Shown here: positions 9,788 to 22,297 of the stretch, in pieces | Layout of the letters: each line of letters starts with the position of its first letter | How positions within the stretch are numbered: the stretch's first letter is position 1 | Assembly (NCBI RefSeq): GCF_900475415.1 | Contig: NZ_LS483388.1 | Span: 263,501-327,500, forward strand | Length of the DNA: 64,000 nucleotides | Direction of reading: 5' to 3' | From: Streptococcus porcinus | GTDB lineage: Bacteria; Bacillota; Bacilli; Lactobacillales; Streptococcaceae | Program-made: the position numbers and the translations under genes | Notes under the pieces: generated by a model | Databases searched by the model: none | Seen by the model: only the letters and a program-made list of their open reading frames with translations | What the model was told of the DNA's origin: nothing

Positions 9788-9890
9788 TATAATACAATAA
9801 ATGAAATAACTTTTCTTCTGTTTCAAAATAAAGATGAACTCTTTATTTTGGAATAGGTAGCTGAAAGGATAGATCCTTTTGCTTTTTCAG
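9788..9890 (+). promoter_or_regulatory. rel promoter -10 and structured leader
   Basis: A TATAAT (9788-9793) precedes a leader with two hairpins. The first is TTCAAAATAAAG (9822-9833) with CTTTATTTTG (9841-9850); the second is AAAGGA-TAGA-TCCTTT (9864-9879), followed by a T-rich stretch with a terminator-like look. The rel start is 44 bp downstream. Attenuation is possible but unproven. Confidence 0.45.
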
Positions 9891-9933
9891 TGAAAGTGTT
9901 AAAATAGGTAAAAGAAATTGACTGAGGAAAAGA

Positions 9934-12153
9934 ATGGCAAAAGAAATAAATTTATCTGGAGAAGAGGTCGTTGCTCTAGCGGCGGCTTATATGAATAAAA
10001 ATGACGTCGCCTTTGTAAAAAAAGCATTAGATTATGCAACAGCTGCTCATTACTATCAAGCTCGAAAATCTGGTGAACCTTACATTATTCATCCTATTCA
10101 AGTGGCAGGAATTTTGGCGGATCTACAATTAGATGCCGTGACGGTTGCTTGTGGTTTTCTACATGATGTCGTTGAAGATACTGATATTACTTTAGATAAT
10201 ATTGAAATGGACTTTGGGTCAGATGTCCGAGATATTGTTGATGGAGTAACGAAATTGGGAAAAGTAGAATACAAATCCCATGAAGAACAATTAGCCGAAA
10301 ATCACCGGAAAATGTTGATGGCCATGTCGAAAGACATTCGTGTTATCTTAGTTAAACTTGCTGACCGACTTCACAATATGCGAACTTTAAAGCATCTGCG
10401 CAAAGATAAGCAAGAACGTATCTCCCGTGAAACGATGGAAATTTATGCACCGCTTGCTCATCGTTTAGGGATTAGCCGTATTAAATGGGAACTAGAAGAC
10501 TTGGCTTTTCGTTATCTCAATGAGTCGGAATTTTATAAAATTTCCCATATGATGCGTGAAAAACGCAGAGAGCGTGAAGCACTAGTGGATGAGATTGTTG
10601 ATAAAATTATCACCTATACCAGAGAGCAAGGCTTATATGGCGACGTCTATGGCCGACCTAAGCATATATATTCTATCTACCGTAAAATGCGTGATAAAAA
10701 GAAACGTTTTGATCAGATTTTTGATTTGATTGCTATTCGTTGTGTCATGGAAACTCAAAGTGATGTTTATGCCATGGTTGGCTACATTCACGAATTATGG
10801 CGTCCAATGCCTGGTCGCTTTAAGGATTATATTGCTGCACCTAAGGCTAACGGTTACCAATCCATTCACACAACCGTTTATGGGCCAAAAGGACCAATTG
10901 AAATTCAGATTAGAACCAAAGATATGCACCAAGTTGCTGAGTATGGTGTAGCTGCACATTGGGCCTATAAAAAAGGTGTCAAAGGCAAAGTTAGTCAGTC
11001 TGATCAGAAAGTTGGTATGAACTGGATTAACGAGTTGGTGGAATTACAAGATGCGTCCAACGGCGATGCTAAAGATTTTGTTGATTCGGTCAAAGAAGAT
11101 ATATTTTCTGAACGCATTTATGTCTTCACCCCAAACGGTGCTGTTCAAGAACTACCAAAGGAGTCTGGGCCGATCGATTTTGCTTATGCTATCCATACCC
11201 AAGTTGGTGAAAAAGCAACGGGTGCTAGGGTTAATGGCAAAATGGTTCCCCTTACGGCCAAGTTAAAAACTGGCGATGTGGTTGAAATTGTCACCAATCC
11301 AAATTCATTTGGGCCAAGCCGAGACTGGATTAAGATTGTTAAAACCAATAAAGCGCGGAATAAAATTCGCCAATTCTTTAAAAACCAAGATAAGGAATTA
11401 TCGGTTAATAAAGGACGTGAACTTTTGGTCAACTATTTCCAAGAACAAGGTTATGTTGCAAACAAGTATTTGGAAAAGCGACGCATGGAGGAAATTCTTC
11501 CTCGCCTCAGTGTTAAAAGCGTAGAATCTCTCTATGCGGCAGTCGGTTTTGGTGATTTGAGCCCAGTCTCTATTTTTAACAAGTTAACAGAAAAAGAACG
11601 ACGTGAAGAAGAGAGAGCTAAAGCAAAAGCTGAAGCAGAAGAGTTAGTCAAGGGCGGAGAGGTCAAACACGAAAATAAAGAGGTTCTTAAAGTTCGTAGT
11701 GAGAATGGTGTTATCATTCAAGGAGCAAGCGGCCTTTTGATGAGAATTGCTAAATGTTGTAATCCAGTTCCGGGGGATCCTATTGAAGGATACATTACCA
11801 AAGGCCGAGGTATTGCTATTCACAGAGCTGATTGTAATAATATTAAGAGTCAAGAAGGTTATGAGCAACGTTTGATTGAAGTTGAGTGGGATATGGAGAA
11901 TTTCAGTAAAGATTATCAAGCTGAAATTGATATCTATGGCTTAAATCGTAGTGGTTTATTAAATGATGTCTTACAAATATTGTCAAATTCAACCAAAAGT
12001 ATTTCGGCTGTCAATGCACAACCAACTAAAGATATGAAATTTGCCAATATCCATGTTAGTTTTGGTATTCCGAACCTCACCCAATTAACGACAGTAGTGG
12101 AAAAAATTAAGACTGTTCCTGATATATATAATGTTAAACGAACAAATGGTTAA
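9934..12153 (+). CDS. rel: Bifunctional (p)ppGpp synthetase/hydrolase RelA/SpoT
   Basis: A 739-residue stringent-response enzyme that makes and hydrolyses (p)ppGpp in response to amino-acid starvation on ribosomes. Order: HD hydrolase with His53 and His77-Asp78 (HDVVED), synthetase domain around residues 240-350 (YQSIHTTV), TGS domain from about 390, a zinc-finger-like region (CCNPVPGDPI) and a C-terminal ACT domain. A TGAGGAAAAG site precedes ATG 9934. dtd follows after 12 bp, as in other streptococci. Confidence 0.97.
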   Translation: MAKEINLSGEEVVALAAAYMNKNDVAFVKKALDYATAAHYYQARKSGEPYIIHPIQVAGILADLQLDAVTVACGFLHDVVEDTDITLDNIEMDFGSDVRDIVDGVTKLGKVEYKSHEEQLAENHRKMLMAMSKDIRVILVKLADRLHNMRTLKHLRKDKQERISRETMEIYAPLAHRLGISRIKWELEDLAFRYLNESEFYKISHMMREKRREREALVDEIVDKIITYTREQGLYGDVYGRPKHIYSIYRKMRDKKKRFDQIFDLIAIRCVMETQSDVYAMVGYIHELWRPMPGRFKDYIAAPKANGYQSIHTTVYGPKGPIEIQIRTKDMHQVAEYGVAAHWAYKKGVKGKVSQSDQKVGMNWINELVELQDASNGDAKDFVDSVKEDIFSERIYVFTPNGAVQELPKESGPIDFAYAIHTQVGEKATGARVNGKMVPLTAKLKTGDVVEIVTNPNSFGPSRDWIKIVKTNKARNKIRQFFKNQDKELSVNKGRELLVNYFQEQGYVANKYLEKRRMEEILPRLSVKSVESLYAAVGFGDLSPVSIFNKLTEKERREEERAKAKAEAEELVKGGEVKHENKEVLKVRSENGVIIQGASGLLMRIAKCCNPVPGDPIEGYITKGRGIAIHRADCNNIKSQEGYEQRLIEVEWDMENFSKDYQAEIDIYGLNRSGLLNDVLQILSNSTKSISAVNAQPTKDMKFANIHVSFGIPNLTQLTTVVEKIKTVPDIYNVKRTNG

Positions 12154-12165
12154 AGGGGTATTGCG

Positions 12166-12609
12166 ATGCGTGTTATTATTCAACGAGTGACCCAAGCTTC
12201 AGTCTCTATTGATGGGGAAGTAGCTGGCGCTATTAAGAAAGGATTACTGTTGTTAGTAGGTTTTGGCCCAGATGATAACCAAGATGATTTAGACTATGCT
12301 GTGCGTAAAATTACACAAATGCGTATTTTTTCAGATAAAGAAGAAAAAATGAACTTATCACTTCTTGATGTCGAAGGATCTATTCTATCTATTTCACAAT
12401 TTACCTTGTTTGCCAATACCAAAAAGGGAAATCGACCTGCATTTATCGGTGCTGCTAATCCTGACTTGGCTAAAAATTTATATAAACGCTTCAATCAGAT
12501 GCTAGCGGAGTATTGTTCAGTGGAAAAGGGAGTTTTCGGTGCAGATATGCAAGTGTCCTTGAACAACGATGGACCTGTGACCATTATCTTGGATACCAAA
12601 CAGAGATAA
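12166..12609 (+). CDS. dtd: D-aminoacyl-tRNA deacylase
   Basis: A 147-residue cytoplasmic editing enzyme that hydrolyses D-aminoacyl-tRNA. The family motifs SQFTLFA and NDGPVT, which form the cross-dimer active site, are present. It is the orf1 that lies between rel and the streptokinase gene in the classical S. dysgalactiae streptokinase region; here lrp follows directly. Confidence 0.95.
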   Translation: MRVIIQRVTQASVSIDGEVAGAIKKGLLLLVGFGPDDNQDDLDYAVRKITQMRIFSDKEEKMNLSLLDVEGSILSISQFTLFANTKKGNRPAFIGAANPDLAKNLYKRFNQMLAEYCSVEKGVFGADMQVSLNNDGPVTIILDTKQR

Positions 12610-12630
12610 AAGGAAAACGAGAAGGAAACA

Positions 12631-13479
12631 ATGGAACTAAAAGAGTATTTCCCAAAGAGTCAAGTGAATCATTTGCCCTTTATGGGTGAAGACTGGGTAA
12701 CAATTGCTGAAGAAGACCACTATATCCATCTAGCAAAAGAAGCCTTAACAGCTAGAGAATTGTTTTTGTTGGAAAAGTTTGACCTCCTTGATTACATGGC
12801 TAAGCCTTCCACGTCGCCATGGCAAGATTATTTACTTCTCAAAAAAGGACCGTTACCAGAACCCTTGAGCCATTTTCAGTTTATCTTTTTAGAACATAAA
12901 GTAACCTTGGCGGAGGATCTATTGGATCTCTTTAAGTCACTCATTCCTTCTTTAGTAGCTATAGTACATATTAATAAATCAAGAACAGCTTTATTGATTG
13001 ATCAGTCTCAAGAGAGTGACTTATTAAGCCTGTTTGCTGATATATTACCGACTATTGAAAGTGACTTTGGCATTGCCTTATCAGTATTTATAGGGAATAA
13101 CTGGTTAGATAATAAGGGTCAAGGGTTGAGTGGTTACTTTGACGAAGAAAATCTTTTATTAACATCTTACCAAACACAAAAAGGCGAGAAGCAACTCTTT
13201 TCATTTTCTGAATTACTTCTGTGGGGAATGATGACACAATTAGAACTTCCAATGCTAGAGAAGCATTTTTACCATCATTTAGTCCAAAATAAAGAGGTCT
13301 CAGATTTAGTACTTAGCCTTTGGCAATGCCAAGGAAATCTTGTGCAGACAGCTCAAAAACTTTATATTCATCGGAATTCACTCCAATATAAACTGGAAAA
13401 AACCAAACGGCAAACAGGGCTCAATCTCAAAAATCTTGATGATTTGACCTTTGCTTATCTTTTCATCCAGAAACAATAG
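12631..13479 (+). CDS. PucR/CdaR-type helix-turn-helix protein (Lrp, leucine-rich protein)
   Basis: A 282-residue, Leu-rich protein with a C-terminal PucR-type helix-turn-helix at about residues 240-275 (AQKLYIHRNSLQYKLEK). This fold is typical of activators that sense sugars or small acids through the N-terminal region. By position and length it corresponds to lrp of the streptokinase region (dexB-abc-lrp-skc-orf1-rel). Its place just before msmK and dexB suggests control of alpha-glucan genes, which is inference. It begins 21 bp after dtd. Confidence 0.7.
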   Translation: MELKEYFPKSQVNHLPFMGEDWVTIAEEDHYIHLAKEALTARELFLLEKFDLLDYMAKPSTSPWQDYLLLKKGPLPEPLSHFQFIFLEHKVTLAEDLLDLFKSLIPSLVAIVHINKSRTALLIDQSQESDLLSLFADILPTIESDFGIALSVFIGNNWLDNKGQGLSGYFDEENLLLTSYQTQKGEKQLFSFSELLLWGMMTQLELPMLEKHFYHHLVQNKEVSDLVLSLWQCQGNLVQTAQKLYIHRNSLQYKLEKTKRQTGLNLKNLDDLTFAYLFIQKQ

Positions 13480-13486
13480 TATTGTG

Positions 13487-13524
13487 CAAAGTGCCCAAAG
13501 AAATTTGGGTGCTTTGTCTCTTTT
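13487..13524 (+). terminator. Terminator after lrp
   Basis: CAAAG-T-GCCCAAA (13487-13499) pairs with TTTGGG-TG-CTTTG (13504-13516) around a tight loop, followed by TCTCTTTTG. Confidence 0.7.
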
Positions 13525-13618
13525 GTGAAAGCCTTTTCTTTGTTAGAATAGAAACATCAAAAAGGCCGTGCTTCCCCTATTTTTAAAAAGAAAGCTAAGT
13601 CTAAACAAGGAGTAAGAT

Positions 13619-14752
13619 ATGGTAGAATTAAACTTAAATCACATTTACAAGAAGTATCCTAATACAACACATTACGCAGTTGAAGATTTTGACTTGGATA
13701 TCAAGGATAAAGAATTTATCGTTTTTGTAGGCCCATCAGGTTGTGGAAAATCAACAACTCTTCGCATGATTGCAGGACTTGAAGATATTTCTGAAGGGGA
13801 ATTGAAAATTGATGGGGAAGTGGTTAATGACAAGTCACCAAAAGATCGTGATATTGCTATGGTTTTCCAAAACTATGCCCTTTACCCACACATGACTGTT
13901 TATGATAATATGGCTTTTGGCCTTAAGTTGCGTAAATATAAGAAAGCTGACATTGACCAACGTGTTAAAGAAGCTGCACAAATCCTAGGATTAACAGAAT
14001 TCTTGGATCGTAAACCTGCTGATTTGTCTGGTGGACAACGTCAACGTGTCGCTATGGGGCGTGCTATTGTCCGTGATGCCAAGGTTTTCCTTATGGATGA
14101 GCCATTATCAAACTTAGATGCTAAATTACGTGTATCCATGCGTGCTGAAATTGCTAAAATTCATCGCCGCATTGGCTCTACAACAATTTATGTTACTCAT
14201 GACCAGACAGAAGCTATGACCTTGGCTGATCGGATTGTCATTATGAGTGCAACTAAAAACCCTGAAGGTAACGGGACAATTGGTAAAATTGAACAGGTAG
14301 GTTCACCACAAGAACTCTATAATTTACCAGCAAATAAATTTGTTGCGGGCTTTATCGGTAGCCCAGCCATGAATTTCTTTGATGTAACCTTTGATGGTGA
14401 GCGTATCATCAGTCCAGATGGTCTTAATATCGCTATTGCTGAAGGACAAGCAAAAATGCTCAAAGAAGCAGGCTATGAAGGTAAACAAGTTACATTTGGT
14501 ATCCGCCCAGAAGATATCTCAGCTAACTTACTTGTCGAAGAAACATTCCCAAATGCTAATGTTGAAGCAGAGGTTTTAGTTTCTGAGTTATTGGGTTCTG
14601 AAACAATGCTTTACGTTAAACTTGGTAATACAGAATTTGCATCTCGCGTTGATGCGCGTGATTTCCATAACCCAGGTGAAAAAGTAAGCTTAACCTTTAA
14701 TGTTTCTAAGGGACACTTCTTTGACATTGATACTGAAAAAGCCATTCGTTAA
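13619..14752 (+). CDS. msmK: Carbohydrate ABC transporter ATPase (MsmK/UgpC type)
   Basis: A 377-residue ATPase that energises sugar ABC importers. Walker A GPSGCGKST at about residues 37-45, signature LSGGQRQR near 137, Walker B VFLMDEP, H-loop and a C-terminal TOBE regulatory domain are all seen. In streptococci one MsmK serves several oligosaccharide permeases encoded elsewhere, which fits the lack of permease genes here. It has its own ribosome site (AAGGAG) and a terminator after it. It matches abc of the streptokinase region. Confidence 0.9.
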   Translation: MVELNLNHIYKKYPNTTHYAVEDFDLDIKDKEFIVFVGPSGCGKSTTLRMIAGLEDISEGELKIDGEVVNDKSPKDRDIAMVFQNYALYPHMTVYDNMAFGLKLRKYKKADIDQRVKEAAQILGLTEFLDRKPADLSGGQRQRVAMGRAIVRDAKVFLMDEPLSNLDAKLRVSMRAEIAKIHRRIGSTTIYVTHDQTEAMTLADRIVIMSATKNPEGNGTIGKIEQVGSPQELYNLPANKFVAGFIGSPAMNFFDVTFDGERIISPDGLNIAIAEGQAKMLKEAGYEGKQVTFGIRPEDISANLLVEETFPNANVEAEVLVSELLGSETMLYVKLGNTEFASRVDARDFHNPGEKVSLTFNVSKGHFFDIDTEKAIR

Positions 14753-14773
14753 TTTGGTACCTCCTAGAATATG

Positions 14774-16450
<1,677 letters not shown>

Positions 16451-16456
16451 GTAGTT

Positions 16457-16484
16457 AAAAAGTCCTCTGTCAAGAGGGCTTTTT
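16457..16484 (+). terminator. Terminator after dexB
   Basis: AAAAAGTCCTC and GAGGGCTTTTT form an 11-bp stem (one G-T pair) with a short loop and terminal T-run, 7 bp past the stop. Confidence 0.85.
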
Positions 16485-16562
16485 AGCTTATAAATTTAAA
16501 AACTAGCCAGTAAGTACCTTATCATATGTGTTTGCCTTATTCAGAATTAGAGACTTAAAAAA

Positions 16563-16576
16563 AACAAACGATTGCG
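16563..16576 (+). promoter_or_regulatory. Upstream cre-like half site, pulA
   Basis: CAAACGATTGCG shares the core ACGATTGC with the better site at 16628-16641 and lies 65 bp upstream of it. Three mismatches to the cre consensus; it may be an auxiliary operator. Confidence 0.4.
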
Positions 16577-16627
16577 TTAGTTTTTAACTGCTAACATAGC
16601 TTTTAAAAAATATAAATAATAAATACA

Positions 16628-16665
16628 AGAAAACGATTGCATAAATAAAATTTCCTCGGTATACT
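16628..16665 (+). promoter_or_regulatory. pulA promoter with overlapping cre operator
   Basis: TTGCAT (16637-16642), 17 bp, TATACT (16660-16665). A cre-like 14-mer AGAAAACGATTGCA (16628-16641) with one mismatch covers the -35 box, an arrangement expected for CcpA (or MalR) repression. Confidence 0.75.
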
Positions 16666-16695
16666 AGTTATGAAAAGGATAAAAAGGAGAATTAG

Positions 16696-19600
16696 ATGTT
16701 GCAGTCTATGATTAAACACAATAAGGCTATCAATCTTGAAAAACGGCAAAAATTTGGTATTCGTCGTTTAAAAGTAGGTATTGCCTCGACAACAATTGCT
16801 ACTGGCCTATTTTTTACAGGTGTAAATGTTGTTCAAGCTCAGGCTGTTGATACTACAACAAGTGAATTGCTTGAAACAGCTACTTCTGATTCTAGTCAAA
16901 GCACCAGCTTAGTGCCTAGCTTTGCAGAAACAAATCAGGCTTTAATAACTGAGACAAAAAGTAATCATGACAAGTCTCTACCAACGAGTATCGAACAGCC
17001 AAATCATCCTTCGTCTGACCAAAAGGACTTAATTAGTGGGGCTTCTGCAAGTATCTCGGACGCCAGCATAGATCTTTCCAAAACTGTATCTGATTTGGAA
17101 ATAACAACTCCAAGTACAACTGTCGCATCGCCAGTAGCAGAGATACCTATTGCTGCTACTGATATTAGAATGCATTTCAAAACTCTTCCGTCTAAGGATC
17201 TGGCTAGTTTGGGACTTTGGACTTGGGAAGATGTTGCTAAACCTTCTGAACAAAATGGTGCTTGGCCAACGGGAGCCACCAGTTTCTCAACAGCAAAGCA
17301 AGATGACTATGGCTACTATATTGATATAAAGATGGCCGAAGGCCCTCGTGATTTAATAAAGTGGCTCATTAATGATACCAGTGGACAGAATATTACTGGT
17401 GATCAGGGCTTTGACATCTTGAGTCAAAACATGAATGAAGTTTGGTTTGATGATAAGTATAAAGCTAGCTATTATGAACCTCAAGCTGCAGGGACTCTCC
17501 GCATTAATTACTTGCGGACAGATGGTAATTATAAGGATAAATCACTCTGGTTATGGGGAAGTGTCGACCCTGCTCAGTTAAGTCAACAAGGTACTTGGCC
17601 AGATGGTATTAATTTTACACATTTTGGTAAATATGGCGCTTATATTGATATTAAGTTGTCAGAATTACCAAGTGATATAGGTTTCTTACTCCTTGATGAA
17701 AGTAAATCAGGAGAGTCTGTCAAAATTAATCCGTCTGACTATAAATTTACCGATTTTAAAAATAATACCCAAATTTTCGTGAAAGATGAGGATCCAACCA
17801 TTTATACAAACCCTTACTATGTCAATAACGTCCGCATTCTAGGTGCCCAACAAACGAGTCCTACAACAATTGAAGTGAGTATGACTAGTTTAGAAGGTAC
17901 AGATCAATCTACGATACTTAAAAATCTTACGGTGACCAACGCAGCTAACGAGGGCATGGCTATCGCAGGTCTTGTTTTAAACACAACTCAAAAATCAGTT
18001 CTCATTAAGGGTGACTTTTCTGCAGATAAGGGACCTTATACTGTGACCTATGCCTCTGATCATTTTTTAGCGAGAGGTAACTGGCAATATAAAGATGCTC
18101 TCTACGCCTATGATGGTTTTCTTGGCTCCCAAGTAACGAAAAATGGTCTGTCTGTTGATATGGCTATTTGGTCCCCAAGTGCTGACCAGGTTTCAGTTGT
18201 CCTTTATGATAAAGAGGATCAAAACCTTGTTATAGGTAAGGTTGGTATGGTAAGGGGCGACAAAGGTCAGTGGACAGTTAAGTTAGATAAGACTATGGGT
18301 CTCGGAATTAACGACTATAGAGGTTATTATTACCATTATGAAATTAAACGTGGTGATAAATCAGTTCTAGTTTTAGACCCCTATGCGAAATCTCTAGCAG
18401 AATGGAATTCTGATTTAGCTACCAAAGGTCCAGCCTATGCAGTTGCTAAAGCGGCCCTCGTTGATCCAGGTCAATATGGTCCGAAAGAATTGACATATGC
18501 TAAAATTCCTGGCTTCAATAAGCGGGAAGATGCCATTATCTATGAGGCACATGTGCGTGATTTTACATCTGATAAAGCTATCTCAGCTGACTTACAACAC
18601 CAATTTGGCACTTTTGCAGCTTTTGCAGAACGCTTGCAATACTTAAAAGAGCTAGGAGTAACCCATATTCAGCTACTACCAGTCATGTCTTATTATTTCA
18701 TTAATGAAATGAATAAGGAAAGAATGGACAACTATGCCTCAAGTGCTACCAATTATAATTGGGGCTATGACCCTCAGAGCTATTTTGCACTGACTGGTAA
18801 TTATTCTTCAGATCCGAAAGATCCTACTAAGCGTATTGAAGAATTTAAAAATCTTGTTAATGAAATTCATAAATTGGGAATGGGGGTGCTGTTGGATGTG
18901 GTATATAATCATACAGCTAAAACCGCTATTTTGGAGGATTTGGAACCTCATTACTACCACTTTATGGATGCTGATGGAACGCCACGAACTGCTTTTGGTG
19001 GCGGCAGGGTCGGAACAACTCATTATATGACACGTCGATTACTGCTTGATTCTATTAAGTACATGGTATCAGAGTATAAAGTCGATGGCTTTAGATTTGA
19101 CATGATGGGAGAACATGACGCAGAAACAATTCAAGCTGCTTATGATGCTGCGAAAGCTCTTAATCCACAAATTTTGATGTTAGGAGAAGGTTGGATTACC
19201 TATGCAGGCGATGAGAATAAACCTGTTCAGCCTGCAGATCAAACTTGGATGAATCAAACAGATTCAGTTGCTTCCTTCTCAGATGATATCCGTAATCTTT
19301 TGAAATCAGGCTACCCAAATGAAGGACAACCTGCTTTCTTGACAAATGGTAGTCGAAGCATTCATGGTATCTTTAGCAATATTAAGGGACAACCAACTAA
19401 TTTCAAAGCTGATGATCCAGGTGATGTGATTCAATATATTGAAGCACACGACAATCTTACTCTTTTTGATATTATTGCTCAGTCTATCAAAAAAGATCCA
19501 AGTATTGCTAAAAATAATAGTGAGATTCATCGTCGACTACGTTTAGGAAATCTTATTGTTATGACGTCTCAAGGAACTGCCTTTATCCATGCTGGACAAG

Positions 19601-20580
19601 AATATGGACGCACAAAGCAGTTCCGAGATGAGGCTTACAAATATCCGGTTTCGAGTGACTTAGTGCCTAATAAATCCCATTTATTGGTTAATGAGGACGG
19701 AAGTCCATTTGACTATCCTTATTTTATCCATGATTCATACGACTCCACGGATGCTATTAACCATTTTGATTGGACTAAAGCTACAAATAGTAGCCTATAT
19801 CCAGAAAATACTAAGAGTCATGATTATATGCAAGGGTTGATTGCTATTAGGAAATCAACAGATGCTTTCAGACTAGGTGATAAAGATTTGATTGACCAAA
19901 AGGTATCTTTAATTACTATTCCAGGTCAAGATGGAGTTTCTGAATCAGACCTTATCATTGGTTATATGGTCACGGCAACTAATGGAGATCGCTACGCAGT
20001 CTTAGTGAATGCTGACAGTAAGGCACGTCATTTTACTCTTCCTTTAGAATGGCAGAGCGCCAGCGTACTTGTGGATGCTGATCGTGCGGGCTTGGCCGAT
20101 ATAAGTCATCCAAAAGGGTTGCACTTCGACCAAAATGGTCTTTCCCTAGATGCTTTGACAGCAACTATCTTGAAATTAGCAAAAGCAGTAGAAGGTGATT
20201 CTAGTTCTAAAACTAGTGAAGAAGTTGACAATCGACACGCTCTAATGACGCCGCAGCCAACTGTTAGGATGGGGGATTCGACAATCGCTACATCAGAGGA
20301 TCTGTCAGCTTCCTTGGTTACGGCTGCCTCTTCATCTCAGTTAGTAAGAGATAGTAATACAGATAACCTTGAAAAAGGGTCAGAAGAGACAGTGAATCCT
20401 AGCACAAATAAGAAAGATCGGGTAAGAACTGAGACTTCAGACACTACCGATAAAATCGTAGACAAAGCTGCTGTTAAAATTAAAAATAACCAAGGACAAA
20501 AGACTATTTTTGTATTGGTTGCTAGTGTTTTCGTCATAGCTTGTGCCTACTTCATTAAAAAGTACAAACGTCGTCCCTAA
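16696..20580 (+). CDS. pulA: Secreted/cell-surface pullulanase
   Basis: A 1294-residue type I pullulanase that debranches glycogen and pullulan outside the cell. YSIRK-like signal (FGIRRLKVGIAS, residues 17-28) with cleavage near VQA; Ser/Thr-rich linker; two CBM41 glycogen-binding modules at about residues 155-250 and 260-355 (LWTWEDV, LWLWGSV); a CBM48 region; a GH13_14 catalytic core with LLDVVYNHT, FRFDMMGEHD (nucleophile), LGEGW (acid/base) and EAHDN; then a long linker. The C-terminus is a hydrophobic stretch plus KKYKRR, but no LPXTG is visible before it. It probably feeds MalT, MsmK and DexB. Confidence 0.93.
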   Translation: MLQSMIKHNKAINLEKRQKFGIRRLKVGIASTTIATGLFFTGVNVVQAQAVDTTTSELLETATSDSSQSTSLVPSFAETNQALITETKSNHDKSLPTSIEQPNHPSSDQKDLISGASASISDASIDLSKTVSDLEITTPSTTVASPVAEIPIAATDIRMHFKTLPSKDLASLGLWTWEDVAKPSEQNGAWPTGATSFSTAKQDDYGYYIDIKMAEGPRDLIKWLINDTSGQNITGDQGFDILSQNMNEVWFDDKYKASYYEPQAAGTLRINYLRTDGNYKDKSLWLWGSVDPAQLSQQGTWPDGINFTHFGKYGAYIDIKLSELPSDIGFLLLDESKSGESVKINPSDYKFTDFKNNTQIFVKDEDPTIYTNPYYVNNVRILGAQQTSPTTIEVSMTSLEGTDQSTILKNLTVTNAANEGMAIAGLVLNTTQKSVLIKGDFSADKGPYTVTYASDHFLARGNWQYKDALYAYDGFLGSQVTKNGLSVDMAIWSPSADQVSVVLYDKEDQNLVIGKVGMVRGDKGQWTVKLDKTMGLGINDYRGYYYHYEIKRGDKSVLVLDPYAKSLAEWNSDLATKGPAYAVAKAALVDPGQYGPKELTYAKIPGFNKREDAIIYEAHVRDFTSDKAISADLQHQFGTFAAFAERLQYLKELGVTHIQLLPVMSYYFINEMNKERMDNYASSATNYNWGYDPQSYFALTGNYSSDPKDPTKRIEEFKNLVNEIHKLGMGVLLDVVYNHTAKTAILEDLEPHYYHFMDADGTPRTAFGGGRVGTTHYMTRRLLLDSIKYMVSEYKVDGFRFDMMGEHDAETIQAAYDAAKALNPQILMLGEGWITYAGDENKPVQPADQTWMNQTDSVASFSDDIRNLLKSGYPNEGQPAFLTNGSRSIHGIFSNIKGQPTNFKADDPGDVIQYIEAHDNLTLFDIIAQSIKKDPSIAKNNSEIHRRLRLGNLIVMTSQGTAFIHAGQEYGRTKQFRDEAYKYPVSSDLVPNKSHLLVNEDGSPFDYPYFIHDSYDSTDAINHFDWTKATNSSLYPENTKSHDYMQGLIAIRKSTDAFRLGDKDLIDQKVSLITIPGQDGVSESDLIIGYMVTATNGDRYAVLVNADSKARHFTLPLEWQSASVLVDADRAGLADISHPKGLHFDQNGLSLDALTATILKLAKAVEGDSSSKTSEEVDNRHALMTPQPTVRMGDSTIATSEDLSASLVTAASSSQLVRDSNTDNLEKGSEETVNPSTNKKDRVRTETSDTTDKIVDKAAVKIKNNQGQKTIFVLVASVFVIACAYFIKKYKRRP

Positions 20581-20611
20581 ATAGTTCATTAGCATGAGTG
20601 AAAATGACCTT

Positions 20612-20641
20612 AAAAGTCTAGGAAAATTTTCCTAGACTTTT
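20612..20641. terminator. Bidirectional terminator
   Basis: AAAAGTCTAGG and CCTAGACTTTT are perfectly complementary around an AAAATTTT centre. It ends pulA (+) and the convergent acetyltransferase (-). Confidence 0.9.
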
Positions 20642-21206
20642 ACTTATCTTCTTTTAAGCTTTTAATAACTCTAGCTGGGCTACCTAAAGCTAGGCTGTTA
20701 GCGGGGATATCTTTTGTGACTAAACTATTAGCACCAATAACGGAATTATCGCCGATACTGATACCAGGTAAAACGGTTGTATTTGCACCAATCCAACAAT
20801 TTTTCCCAATCTGAACGGGTAAATTGTATTGAAGTCCTTGTTCCCGTAATGATGGCTGGAGAGGGTGAGTTCCCGAAATTATGGTGACATTTGGTGCTAT
20901 CATTGTGTTGTCACCAATTGTGATAAAGGTATCATCTACTAGAGTCAAATTAAAATTGATGTAGACATTTTTTCCAATGGTAGTAAAGTGTCCTCCCCAA
21001 TTAGCTCTAAGTGGTGGCTCGATAAAGACGTTTGAACCAACCGACTTAAACATTTCTTTCATCAATTGATTTCGTTTCTCAATTTCTGAGGGTTTTGTTT
21101 GATTAAAGCAATAGAGGAGTTCTTGACATGCTAATTGCTTTTTGATGAGTTGAGGGTCGTTAGGAAAATAGAGTTGTCCAGAGTGTATTGATGTCATCGT
21201 TGTCAT
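20640..21206 (-). CDS. Maltose/galactoside O-acetyltransferase family protein
   Basis: A 188-residue left-handed beta-helix acetyltransferase (LacA/Maa type) that moves acetyl from acetyl-CoA to a sugar hydroxyl. The C-terminal hexapeptide repeats are clear (IGKNCWIGANTTVLPGISIG, IGANSLVTKDIP), as is the N-terminal Mac domain, with the catalytic His probably in SGTHPL. It lies 13 bp downstream of galR on the same strand, so the two are likely cotranscribed; a role in detoxifying non-metabolised sugars is inference. Confidence 0.85.
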   Translation of the reverse strand: MTTMTSIHSGQLYFPNDPQLIKKQLACQELLYCFNQTKPSEIEKRNQLMKEMFKSVGSNVFIEPPLRANWGGHFTTIGKNVYINFNLTLVDDTFITIGDNTMIAPNVTIISGTHPLQPSLREQGLQYNLPVQIGKNCWIGANTTVLPGISIGDNSVIGANSLVTKDIPANSLALGSPARVIKSLKEDK

Positions 21207-21219
21207 ATCTAACTCCTTT

Positions 21220-22227
<1,008 letters not shown>

Positions 22228-22297
22228 TTAAATCATTGATATCTATATTAATTAGTATAGCGAAAGTATAATAATTTTTCTATATTTTAGTAAAATT

